Part shown: one piece after another, positions 1 through 7,880 of the stretch
How positions within the stretch are numbered: the stretch's first letter is position 1
How the letters are laid out: each line of letters starts with the position of its first letter
Assembly (NCBI GenBank): GCA_945888475.1
Contig: CAMDAB010000029.1
Coordinates: 1 to 32,652, forward strand
Source of the DNA: Saprospira grandis DSM 2844
Lineage (GTDB): Bacteria > Bacteroidota > Bacteroidia > Chitinophagales > Saprospiraceae
DNA length: 32,652 nt
Direction: 5' to 3'
Notes under the pieces: model-generated
Database searches by the model: none
What the model was told of the DNA's origin: nothing
What the model saw: the letters and a program-made list of their open reading frames with translations, nothing else
Program-made: the position numbers and the translations under genes

Positions 1-72
1 GGCATCCGGCTCAAGGCACATGCCATCACGGCCGAGTATTTCGATTTGACGATAGGAGTGGCGATAAAGTAA
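1..72 (+). CDS. C-terminal end of a truncated gene, product unknown
   Basis: Frame 1 is open from the window edge for 23 codons and ends with TAA at 70-72. The encoded tail ends in EYFDLTIGVAIK. It abuts the stop codon of the minus-strand ATPase gene (stop at 73-75), a tight convergent arrangement typical of two real gene ends. Too little remains to recognise the family. It could be a chance open frame, but the clean end exactly at the neighbouring stop argues for a gene. Confidence 0.45.
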   Translation, partial: GIRLKAHAITAEYFDLTIGVAIK

Positions 73-1512
73 TTACAAAAACAAAAACCAATTCAGCGGC
101 AGGGAAATGATATTGTCTTTCAAGCTAATATCTTCGGCATGATCGCTCAGTAGTATGCCATAGCGGTAATCTGTTCTTGAAGTTTTTATTTGAGCACTGC
201 TTGTTTTTGAGCTGCCTATTTCCAGGATGATGGGCTTATCACGCGTTTCTATGATGAGGTCCGGATTTTTTGCGTCGCCCGAACTGTAAGCAATGCTACT
301 GTTGTAGAGCACTCTTTTTAGGTACATGACCACCAAATCTTCGAGCAGTTTGCTTTGTTGGCTTTGGGGAATATTTTGTCCGTAAAGTGTCGAAAGCAAT
401 GCTCTTCGCAACGAAGGCGACATAAAAAATGCCTTTCTGTTTTTAAATATTTTGCTGTCGATACCAGCATAAGGAAAAAGCAGATTCAAGATTTCTGCCT
501 TGGCCAGCATATCGGTCAATTCTATAACTTCTTGTTTTTTTAGGCCGCTGATGCCGGCAATTTTTTCGGGATTGATTTCGTCTGAAGCGGCAAGGCGATG
601 CAATAGTTTTTCAATTTTTGCACTGTCACTGAAATTGGATTTCAACTTGGGGATGTCCTCAAAAATTATTCTTTTGAAAAGATCCAAAATGGCATTGCTC
701 ATGACTGTTTCATCTCTGAAAAAGAGCAGATTCGGAAAATTTAAAAAGTTGATATATTGGTTTTTGAGTGCACTCAGTTCAATATTTGGCTGATTGAGCA
801 AGGCTTTTATCTCCTTTTCCTTCGTTTTTAGTTTTTCAAATACTTCGCCTGCTGTTTCGCTGAAAAAAAGGATTTCTTTTAAATCTTCGGCCAGATTTTT
901 TTCGGGAAGCAAGATTTTATTCTCAGGCTGCAGGGCATCTTTGCTTCGCAAGAGTTCGCTAAAGCTAAAGGGATAAACCTTTTGAATATGCATTCTTCTA
1001 GAAAGGTCGGCAGTGCTGTTCAATATCAAAGCCGAAGAACCAGTGCAGAGTATGAGTGCAGTTCGGGCTTCATCGTACAATATTTTCAGTGTTTTGGCCC
1101 AGTTTTCGTCATCCATTACCTCATCGAAAAGAAAGATGATAGGTTCTGTAAGTTCCTTGAATGACTTTTTTAAAATGCTTTTTTGAAATTCAGTCAATGC
1201 GCTATGCAGGTCAATTCCTATGTTTGAAAGTATATTTACGTTGAAAAAAAACATTTCATAATTGGATTTACTGCCAATTGCTTCGCTTAGTTGCCAGAGC
1301 AGCGTAGTTTTTCCAACGCCCCTTAGTCCTACCAGGCTGATAAATCTGGGTTCTATTCCCTGATGAAGAAAATCGAAGGCATATTTTTCCAGCTTATCAA
1401 AAATCAAACGTTTAGGATAAGGAATATTCAGCACAGGCTGACGAAGTCTGTTTTCAACAGTTGCTTTGTCAAACCTGGTATTTTCCAGAAAATATTTTAA
1501 TTCCTCAGACAT
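73..1512 (-). CDS. AAA-type ATP-binding protein with C-terminal nuclease-like (DUF4143-type) domain
   Basis: A 479-residue protein with a P-loop ATPase N-terminal half (AAA_14-like). The Walker A motif GLRGVGKTT lies at residues 62-70, Walker B IIFLFDEV at 125-132, and a sensor-like TGSS at 157-160. The middle looks helical and winged-helix-like. The C-terminal about 100 residues (EDLVVMYLKRV ... NPDLIIE ... PIILEIGSSK) resemble the PD-(D/E)XK-like fold seen at the end of DUF4143 ATPases, but the usual E-x-K reads E-I-G, so nuclease activity is doubtful. The gene lies 18 bp downstream of uvrA on the same strand and is probably co-transcribed with it. Members of this family are common in Bacteroidota and mostly lack an assigned substrate; a link to DNA repair from the uvrA context is inference only. 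Confidence 0.8.
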   Translation of the reverse strand: MSEELKYFLENTRFDKATVENRLRQPVLNIPYPKRLIFDKLEKYAFDFLHQGIEPRFISLVGLRGVGKTTLLWQLSEAIGSKSNYEMFFFNVNILSNIGIDLHSALTEFQKSILKKSFKELTEPIIFLFDEVMDDENWAKTLKILYDEARTALILCTGSSALILNSTADLSRRMHIQKVYPFSFSELLRSKDALQPENKILLPEKNLAEDLKEILFFSETAGEVFEKLKTKEKEIKALLNQPNIELSALKNQYINFLNFPNLLFFRDETVMSNAILDLFKRIIFEDIPKLKSNFSDSAKIEKLLHRLAASDEINPEKIAGISGLKKQEVIELTDMLAKAEILNLLFPYAGIDSKIFKNRKAFFMSPSLRRALLSTLYGQNIPQSQQSKLLEDLVVMYLKRVLYNSSIAYSSGDAKNPDLIIETRDKPIILEIGSSKTSSAQIKTSRTDYRYGILLSDHAEDISLKDNIISLPLNWFLFL

Positions 1513-1530
1513 AGGCTGTAAAAATATAAC

Positions 1531-4338
1531 TTAAACCGGATTATTTATACCCATTTTCTTCCTCAAATAATCGGCTGTATAGGAATCATTACAGGCCAAC
1601 ATCTCCTGCGGAGTACCCCAAAAAACCAGTTGTCCACCATCCTTACCGCCCTCTTTTCCAAGGTCGATGACATAATCGGCGCATTTGATGACATCCATAT
1701 CATGTTCAATAACAATAACCGAGTGTCCGGCTTCGACCAGGGCATTGAACGCCTTGAGCAGTTTGTTGATATCGTGAAAATGCAGACCGGTAGTGGGCTC
1801 ATCGAAAATAAAAAGCACATGCCCTTTTGAATCTTCCTTATTGAGAAAGGAGGCCAATTTTACCCTTTGTGCCTCACCGCCCGACAAAGTATTGGAAGGC
1901 TGCCCAAGACGGATATAGCCCAAACCAACATCCTGCAAGGGTTTCAGACGATACAAAATATCCTCCTGATCCTTGAAAAAGACTAGGGCTTCATCCACCG
2001 TCATATCCAGCACCTCAAAAATATTTTTCTCTTTATAAGCCACTTCGAGCACTTCTTTTTGGAAACGCTTGCCATCGCACTCTTCGCAGGTAAGTCTTAC
2101 ATCGGCAAGGAACTGCATCGAAACCAGAATTTCACCATCGCCTTTGCAGGTTTCGCAGCGGCCACCTTCCACATTGAAAGAGAAATGTTTGGCCTTGTAA
2201 CCCTGAATCTTGGCTGCCTGCTGTTTTGCATAAAGGTTTCGGATAGCATCGTAGGCCTTTACATAAGTCACAGGATTCGATCTCGATGATTTACCCATAG
2301 CCGACTGACTGATGAGTTCAATCTGGGTAAGCATTTTATAATCGCCTTCTATCGCCTCATGCGTGCCGGCTTTTTCTTTGCTGTCGGCATCTGTGAGTTT
2401 GAGCAGGGCAGGGTAGAGGATATTTTTAACCAAAGTAGTTTTTCCGCTGCCGCTTACGCCGGTGACAACGGTAAAAGTATTGAGCGGAAATTTAACATCA
2501 ATATTTTTTAGATTGTGCTGCGAAGCACCTTTTACAGTTACAGATGCTGTAAATTTTCTGCTGCTTTTGGGTACTGGGATTTCGAGTCTGCCGCTCATAT
2601 AACCAGCAGTCAGACTGTCATTGGCATCTTTATAGATATTTTCAAATGGCCCGGCAAATACAATTTCTCCCCCATGTATGCCGGCATGCGGACCCACATC
2701 AACCAGAAAATCTGATTGGGCGATGATTTCTTCTTCATGTTCTACCACCACAACGGTATTACCCAAGTCGCGAAGCTGCTTTAGTACCTTGATGAGCCGT
2801 CCCGTATCGCGCGGATGCAGTCCAATACTTGGTTCATCGAGTACATAAAGCGAACTGGTGAGATTCGAACCCAATGTGCGTGTAAGGTGTATGCGCTGCA
2901 CCTCACCACCCGAAAGCGTTCCTGAAATCCGGTCAAGACTAAGATAACTAAGACCAACTTCGAGCATAATTTTAAGTCGGGTACGGATTTCTGTCAGTAA
3001 TCGGCGTGCGATATCTCTGTCCTGATCGTTTAATTCAAGCTTTACAAAAAAGTCGTACAATTTGTCAATTGGCATTTTTACCAATTGAGCGATATGTTTA
3101 TCTGCAACCTTTATATATAGTGCTTCCTTGCGAAGGCGCGAACCGCGACATTCCGGACAGGTTGTTTTGCCCCTGTAACGGGCGAGCATCACCCGGTTTT
3201 GAATTTTATAACCTGCAACTTCCAGTTCTTTGAAAAAGGCATTGATGCCAGGGAAATACTGATTGCCTTGCCAGAGTTTATCTTTTTCCTCTTCGCTCAA
3301 TTCTTTGTAAGGGCGATGAACAGGAAAGTTAAATTTGTGCGCAACGCGTAGCAGTTCATCCTTCCATTGCCCCACTTTTTCGCCTTTCCAGCAAACAACT
3401 GCGTCATCGAAAACAGATTTTGAAGGATTAGGCACCACTTTGTCTTCCTCTATGCCGATGGCCTGCCCATAACCCTCGCAGGATGTACAGGCACCGTAGG
3501 AACTGTTAAAATTGAAAAGTTGAGGCGTAGGTTCCTCAAAGAGGATGCCGTCAAGTTCGAATTTGATACTGAATTTTATCATTTCGCTGCCTTCGGGCTG
3601 TACATAACATTCACCCTGACCCTGATGCAGCGCCGTATCGACCGAATCTGCAATGCGTTTAATATTGTCGGTATTGTCCTTCTCTACACTAAAGCGGTCG
3701 ATCAGGATATAAATCTCAGTTTTGGACTTTTCGAGCTGCTCCAGCTGGTCTTTATCATCGAGCAGACTTTCGATTTTAATAATTTTTTCCGCTGCCGAAA
3801 TCCTGCTGTAACCTTTTTGAATAAGATAGTCGAGCAGAATACCTAGTGATTTTTTAGCAGGAACCTGCAATTTTGAATAAAGCAGTACTCTGTTACCCTC
3901 ATCGAGGTTATGGATATAGTCTACAACATCCGATACATTATGTTTTTTTACCGCAGCTCCAGAAACAGGAGAGTAAGTGCGGCCAATCCTTGCATAGAGA
4001 ATGCGCAGGTAATCGTAAATTTCTGTGAGGGTACCAACTGTAGATCTTGCATTTTTGTTACCCACCCGCTGTTCGATGGCAATAGCAGGGCAGAGTCCGC
4101 TGATATTATCCACCTCTGGCTTTTTCATGCGCATCAGAAACTGACGAGCATAAGAAGAAAGACTTTCGACATAGCGTCTTTGTCCTTCAGCATATAAGGT
4201 ATCGATGGAAAGTGAAGATTTACCCGAGCCCGAAACGCCCGTTACTACGATAAGTTTATTGTGTGGAAGCTCAACATCAACATTTTTAAGATTGTTGACT
4301 TTTGCCCCTTTTATAAAAATTGAATTTTTTTTTGCCAT
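1531..4338 (-). CDS. uvrA: Excinuclease ABC subunit A (UvrA)
   Basis: This is the damage-sensing ATPase of nucleotide excision repair, which loads UvrB at DNA lesions. The 935-residue length is normal. Two ABC modules are visible: the first with GVSGSGKSS near the N-terminus and LSGGEVQR followed by [13 protein letters not shown]; the second with GVSGSGKTT and LSGGEAQR followed by [11 protein letters not shown]. The C-terminal zinc finger is complete (CETC and CEEC separated by about 20 residues). The first zinc module keeps only its second pair (CTSC), because the segment where CxxC normally precedes it reads [15 protein letters not shown] occurs farther on, after the UvrB-binding region. 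The start [12 protein letters not shown] is directly followed by the conserved NNL motif, which supports it. The gene diverges from the sigma-factor gene and heads a pair with the downstream ATPase. Confidence 0.97.
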   Translation of the reverse strand: MAKKNSIFIKGAKVNNLKNVDVELPHNKLIVVTGVSGSGKSSLSIDTLYAEGQRRYVESLSSYARQFLMRMKKPEVDNISGLCPAIAIEQRVGNKNARSTVGTLTEIYDYLRILYARIGRTYSPVSGAAVKKHNVSDVVDYIHNLDEGNRVLLYSKLQVPAKKSLGILLDYLIQKGYSRISAAEKIIKIESLLDDKDQLEQLEKSKTEIYILIDRFSVEKDNTDNIKRIADSVDTALHQGQGECYVQPEGSEMIKFSIKFELDGILFEEPTPQLFNFNSSYGACTSCEGYGQAIGIEEDKVVPNPSKSVFDDAVVCWKGEKVGQWKDELLRVAHKFNFPVHRPYKELSEEEKDKLWQGNQYFPGINAFFKELEVAGYKIQNRVMLARYRGKTTCPECRGSRLRKEALYIKVADKHIAQLVKMPIDKLYDFFVKLELNDQDRDIARRLLTEIRTRLKIMLEVGLSYLSLDRISGTLSGGEVQRIHLTRTLGSNLTSSLYVLDEPSIGLHPRDTGRLIKVLKQLRDLGNTVVVVEHEEEIIAQSDFLVDVGPHAGIHGGEIVFAGPFENIYKDANDSLTAGYMSGRLEIPVPKSSRKFTASVTVKGASQHNLKNIDVKFPLNTFTVVTGVSGSGKTTLVKNILYPALLKLTDADSKEKAGTHEAIEGDYKMLTQIELISQSAMGKSSRSNPVTYVKAYDAIRNLYAKQQAAKIQGYKAKHFSFNVEGGRCETCKGDGEILVSMQFLADVRLTCEECDGKRFQKEVLEVAYKEKNIFEVLDMTVDEALVFFKDQEDILYRLKPLQDVGLGYIRLGQPSNTLSGGEAQRVKLASFLNKEDSKGHVLFIFDEPTTGLHFHDINKLLKAFNALVEAGHSVIVIEHDMDVIKCADYVIDLGKEGGKDGGQLVFWGTPQEMLACNDSYTADYLRKKMGINNPV

Positions 4339-4573
4339 TTTTTGTAACCTTTTATAACCCCTCTGCGTAAAAGATAGTATTCAAATATTAACCGAAAGAA
4401 AAAAATAAAGTATTAAATTGTGCTATTATTAAAAGAAGCAATTATATTAGCATCCCTCAAAGTAAGTACCAAAGAAAAAAAATAATTTTTAACAAAAAGA
4501 AGAACGCCTATCATTAGAAGATTTACACCTTTAGTTTATCGTATTGTTTGATGTCCGTAAATCTTAGTCAGCT

Positions 4574-5152
4574 ATGCAATTAAAATCATTTAATGATCGT
4601 GAACTCATTCATTTATACATGGATGGGAACGAAGCAGCATTCGAGTATCTGTTAAACAGACACAAAGGTAAAATTTTTACCTCAATCTACCTCTTTGTCA
4701 AAGACAATGATTTGGCAAATGACATTTTTCAAGAAACTTTTATCAAAATAATCGATACCATCCGTAGCGGCAGATACAATGATGAGGGTAAATTTTTACA
4801 GTGGGCACTGCGCATTTCTTATAACCTTTGCGTAGATCTCTTTAGAAAAAATAAGCGTAAGCCGATGTTTTCTGCCTCTGATGATTTCGATATTTTCGAT
4901 ACTTTAAGCATTGCAGAAGAATGCGAAGAAACAAAAATTATGAGAAATCAAACGCATGACAAAATTCGTCAGCTCGTCAACTTTCTTCCCGATGAGCAAA
5001 GAGAGGTCATCATGCTGCGCCATTACGCCGATTTGAGCTTCAAAGAAATTTCAGAGATTACTAATGTATCTATCAATACTGCACTTGGCCGTATGCGCTA
5101 TGCACTCATTAATATCAGAAAGATGGTGACTGAGAAACAGATCATATTATAA
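4574..5152 (+). CDS. ECF-family RNA polymerase sigma factor
   Basis: A 192-residue sigma-70 protein of the extracytoplasmic-function group, containing only regions 2 and 4. Region 2 spans roughly residues 20-95 (AAFEYLLNRHKGKIF, then NDIFQETFIKIID and an RISYNLCVDLFRK helix). Region 4 spans about 130-185 with the helix-turn-helix LSFKEISEITNVSINTALGR. No anti-sigma gene with a transmembrane segment is next to it; downstream genes are convergent and end at a shared terminator. It therefore appears to be a monocistronic ECF factor whose regulation cannot be read from context. Its targets are unknown. The ATG at 4574 gives an N-terminus of ordinary length for the family. Confidence 0.93.
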   Translation: MQLKSFNDRELIHLYMDGNEAAFEYLLNRHKGKIFTSIYLFVKDNDLANDIFQETFIKIIDTIRSGRYNDEGKFLQWALRISYNLCVDLFRKNKRKPMFSASDDFDIFDTLSIAEECEETKIMRNQTHDKIRQLVNFLPDEQREVIMLRHYADLSFKEISEITNVSINTALGRMRYALINIRKMVTEKQIIL

Positions 5153-5168
5153 AAATGTTTCAATAAAT

Positions 5169-5210
5169 AAAAATCCCCCTCAGGTGCTGTAAGACTTGAA
5201 GGGGATTTTT
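5169..5210. terminator. Bidirectional rho-independent terminator
   Basis: The arms AAAAATCCCC and GGGGATTTTT pair, with inner TCA/TGA pairing after a mismatch, around a short loop. A-rich and T-rich ends on the two strands allow termination in both directions. It lies 16 bp after the sigma-factor stop and 18 bp after the stop of the convergent lipoprotein gene. Confidence 0.85.
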
Positions 5211-5228
5211 GTTTTGTAAGACTTACTG

Positions 5229-6347
5229 TTAGCGCTTTAGAAGACGGAGGCTTATTTCATCGTTCGACATGATTATCTCCGATCCATTCTCTTTTAGATA
5301 AAATTTACCTTTTAGATAATTTTTTAATTCAACAGACTCCTTACTATCGCAACACATTTTGGTACAACCCATCATTGAGCCTATTTCAACGCTGTTTCCA
5401 CTGTAAGCTGCACTGCTGTTGCAGCTGTTCACATCGAGTTTGAGACCGATGCCGCTTTCTTTGAAACTCAAAATACAATCGAAGGCAAAATTAGAAGTTA
5501 GAATTCCTTTAGCTTCAGGCCCCTTTGGCAAAATGCTCATTTCTATTATTTTGAAATCCTTTCCAATAAGATCTTCAGCATTAAAATTCCCTTTCTCCTT
5601 TTTGTCTTCTTTGTAGGGAACTAGCCAGATGCGAGCATTTTTACTAAAGATAACCGGATTCTCTTCATCAACAACATATTGCATGGTACCGTTAAACATT
5701 GATCTAATCGCCAGTGCAAGTTCATTGTCGCAGCATTTTTCAGTGCAGGCTGTTACATCAGTAAATTTTATCTGATCTTCGCTGATTTCACAATTACCCG
5801 AACAGGCATTGACATTGAGCTGTATTTCGAAAGAGGAGGCCGTAAACTCAATTGATAATGGGAAATCTGGTTTGTATTCATTACCCATACTAAAGGCCTT
5901 ACTGACCAGATATTTTTTTCCGATGAGGGCAGAAGTTTTTTGTGGAGCAGTTTTACTAAGTATGAGTTGTAGTCCGTCCTTATTCAATATAAAATTTTCA
6001 CCCTCTTTTTTGACGATTAAAGTACCTTTTAGGATTTCTTTAAAACTTTGGGCGTTTGGACCATCGCAGCAGATTTTGGTACAGCTTAGGTCATCGTTGA
6101 ACTTTATTTCCGTGCCCTTTATCTTGTAAGTTCCGCTGCAGCTGTTTACATCAAGTGAAAGCTTATACTGTCCATTCGTTAGATTTAATTTATAAGGGGG
6201 CAAATTAAAACTATCTATGTTGGGACCATTAAGCCCAATGAAAAAAAGATCAGCTCCTTCGAGGTCAATTTTTTTAGAATCTTGAATGTTCCTGTTTTTA
6301 CAGGCTAAAAGTGAGGCAATTAAAGCTAAAAGGGTCAAATATTTCAT
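5229..6347 (-). CDS. Lipoprotein with three tandem META-like repeats carrying a CTxxCCD motif
   Basis: I chose the ATG at 6347, not the farther upstream one at 6389, because MKYLTLLALIASLLAC is a clean type II signal peptide with lipobox LLAC (lipidated Cys16). The mature part of the 372-residue protein holds three divergent copies of about 110 residues. Each contains L(D/N)VN(S/A)C, a segment of fixed length, and CTxxCCD: Cys70/89/93/94, Cys182/201/205/206 and Cys309/328/332/333. The 19-residue spacing is identical in all three. The pattern resembles META (DUF306) domains, where a GCN...G.Y motif precedes a conserved Cys, but with an extra CC pair. It lies 41 bp downstream of the caspase-like gene and is likely co-transcribed. 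Function is unknown; disulfides, metal binding or a fold-stabilising role are all possible. Confidence 0.82.
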   Translation of the reverse strand: MKYLTLLALIASLLACKNRNIQDSKKIDLEGADLFFIGLNGPNIDSFNLPPYKLNLTNGQYKLSLDVNSCSGTYKIKGTEIKFNDDLSCTKICCDGPNAQSFKEILKGTLIVKKEGENFILNKDGLQLILSKTAPQKTSALIGKKYLVSKAFSMGNEYKPDFPLSIEFTASSFEIQLNVNACSGNCEISEDQIKFTDVTACTEKCCDNELALAIRSMFNGTMQYVVDEENPVIFSKNARIWLVPYKEDKKEKGNFNAEDLIGKDFKIIEMSILPKGPEAKGILTSNFAFDCILSFKESGIGLKLDVNSCNSSAAYSGNSVEIGSMMGCTKMCCDSKESVELKNYLKGKFYLKENGSEIIMSNDEISLRLLKR

Positions 6348-6388
6348 AATCTTATTGTTTTTCGAATTTGTAAAAGTATAAAAAATCA

Positions 6389-7570
6389 TTAATCCCGGAA
6401 ATAGAAATCAGCTTCAATCGAAGAAATTTCCCATGGAATCTGTAATCCGTTTGAAAGTTTACGCACATTAGCTCGAACCGATTTGAAAACATCTTCCAGT
6501 TTGATACCCTTTTTTTGAATTGCTTCGAGCAGCTGCGCAGTGTAAAGACCGTTTTCGGAATCTGGATTATCGGAGGCGACCGCACCGGGCGAGGTTGAAA
6601 AAGCAATAAAGGAGTTGTAAGGAGCTGTTTGAATGGATGCAAGTCCGTTATGTCGGTTTCTCGAATCTCTAAACGCTTCTTTGTAGGGATTGTCGCGACA
6701 AGCATCCAGAATTATAAGGTTCATGTCATTTTCGGCATAATCCATTTCTACGAGTACTCTGCTCAGGTCAACTGCCTCAAATTCGATATCCTCTGCCTTT
6801 CTTATATCGGCATCAACGGGTAAGATATAATTTCGGCCGCCCTCCTGTAGTCCGTGACCTGCAAAATAAAACAAGCCAACCCCGCCTGATTCTTTAAGCT
6901 GCTGTCCAAACTCCCGGATGGCAATTTTGAGTTCTTTTTGGGATAAATTACTGTAAAGCATTACATTAAAACCCGAATTTCTTAATGCTTCGCAGATTGC
7001 TACTGCATCATTTTCAGGATTTTTCAGTGGGTTGACAGCGTAAGCACTGTTGCCAATTACCAAAGCATTCCTTTTTTGACCTGATTTATTAAGGGTAATT
7101 GCAGGCTTAAAATTATTTAAATCTTTTGTTTGGACTGTGTCGGAAATGGCATTGGAGGATACTTTTTGTACAAAATCCAGACTATCTGCAGTTTCGTTCG
7201 TTTTAACAAAAATACCCTTCTCCCAGAAACCTTCATTCACAGTGCCGTCTGTCCCAAAATAGGTTCCTTCACCCTCGCGTTCGTTATTTTTATACTCACC
7301 TATATATAGGTCACCGTTTACCCAGCGGTAAGTTCCATAGCCATGACGCATGTTGTCTTTGAACTGACCACGGTATTCATTTCCATTTTTGGAGATGTAA
7401 TGACCATTGCCATTTAGTTGACCATTTTTAAACTCGCCCACATATTTATCAGAATTAGGGAATATAAAACGACCAATACCGTTATCGCAGTCGCCGGTGC
7501 TGCAACCCTGTTCCTGTGCTTCAACAGTCAGGGCCAAAACAGTCAGTAAAAATATAGCAAAAAATTTCAT
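6389..7570 (-). CDS. Secreted MORN-repeat and caspase-like (peptidase C14) protein
   Basis: A 393-residue protein with a Sec signal peptide (residues 1-19, ending VEAQ), so it acts outside the cytoplasm. Residues 42-110 form three 23-residue MORN repeats of the type YxGxFKNGxxxGxGxY, with a partial fourth. A linker leads to a caspase p20-like domain from about residue 165 (KRNALVIGNSAY). The catalytic dyad appears intact: His239 in FYFAGHG and Cys291 in LDACRDNP. A p10-like end (FIAFSTSPG, then NGLYTAQLLEAI) follows. Bacterial members of this clan are usually called metacaspase-like or orthocaspase-like and cleave after basic residues; that specificity here is inference. The next gene downstream on the strand is the triple-META lipoprotein. 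A cell-envelope signalling or stress role is plausible but unproven. Confidence 0.9.
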   Translation of the reverse strand: MKFFAIFLLTVLALTVEAQEQGCSTGDCDNGIGRFIFPNSDKYVGEFKNGQLNGNGHYISKNGNEYRGQFKDNMRHGYGTYRWVNGDLYIGEYKNNEREGEGTYFGTDGTVNEGFWEKGIFVKTNETADSLDFVQKVSSNAISDTVQTKDLNNFKPAITLNKSGQKRNALVIGNSAYAVNPLKNPENDAVAICEALRNSGFNVMLYSNLSQKELKIAIREFGQQLKESGGVGLFYFAGHGLQEGGRNYILPVDADIRKAEDIEFEAVDLSRVLVEMDYAENDMNLIILDACRDNPYKEAFRDSRNRHNGLASIQTAPYNSFIAFSTSPGAVASDNPDSENGLYTAQLLEAIQKKGIKLEDVFKSVRANVRKLSNGLQIPWEISSIEADFYFRD

Positions 7571-7880
7571 AATTGAGTTTTGCCTTTGATTCCGATTTCA
7601 AAGTTGCAATTATTATTCCATAACTCCAAAACTTTTACAATTGACATGTTTTAGCCTTAGTATTTGATTTTTATTGAAAACAGTTTTTAAAAATCGGATA
7701 ATTTTTTTTGTCATTGACAAAAAGTTCTATATTTGCAAGCCTAATAAAAAGCCTGATTAGTGTTGTAATGACAAATCTGTTTAATAATGATGTAGTTAGA
7801 TGATTTCTCCATTGTTTTATATAGTATATCGGGCCGGGAAATTCTAAAACAATATTTAAAACTAATCGAATTACAAAGCG
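7571..7880. other. Intergenic region between the caspase-like gene and secDF
   Basis: This 310-bp AT-rich stretch separates divergent genes. It holds one good secDF promoter and a leader of about 140 nt. I see no gene or clear hairpin in it, and no convincing TAnnTTTG match in the minus direction for the caspase-like gene. Confidence 0.6.
7707..7735 (+). promoter_or_regulatory. Bacteroidota-type promoter for secDF
   Basis: TTTG at 7707-7710 and TATATTTG at 7728-7735 match the -33 and -7 (TAnnTTTG) elements with a 17-bp spacer. Transcription would start near 7742, giving a leader of about 140 nt before secDF. Confidence 0.6.

Noticed and set aside
3520..3846. Plus-strand frame of 108 codons inside uvrA
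   Set aside because: Antisense shadow of uvrA.
6348..6389. Upstream ATG extending the META-like lipoprotein by 14 residues
   Set aside because: It would bury the lipoprotein signal and overlaps the stop of the preceding gene; the internal ATG gives a normal signal peptide.
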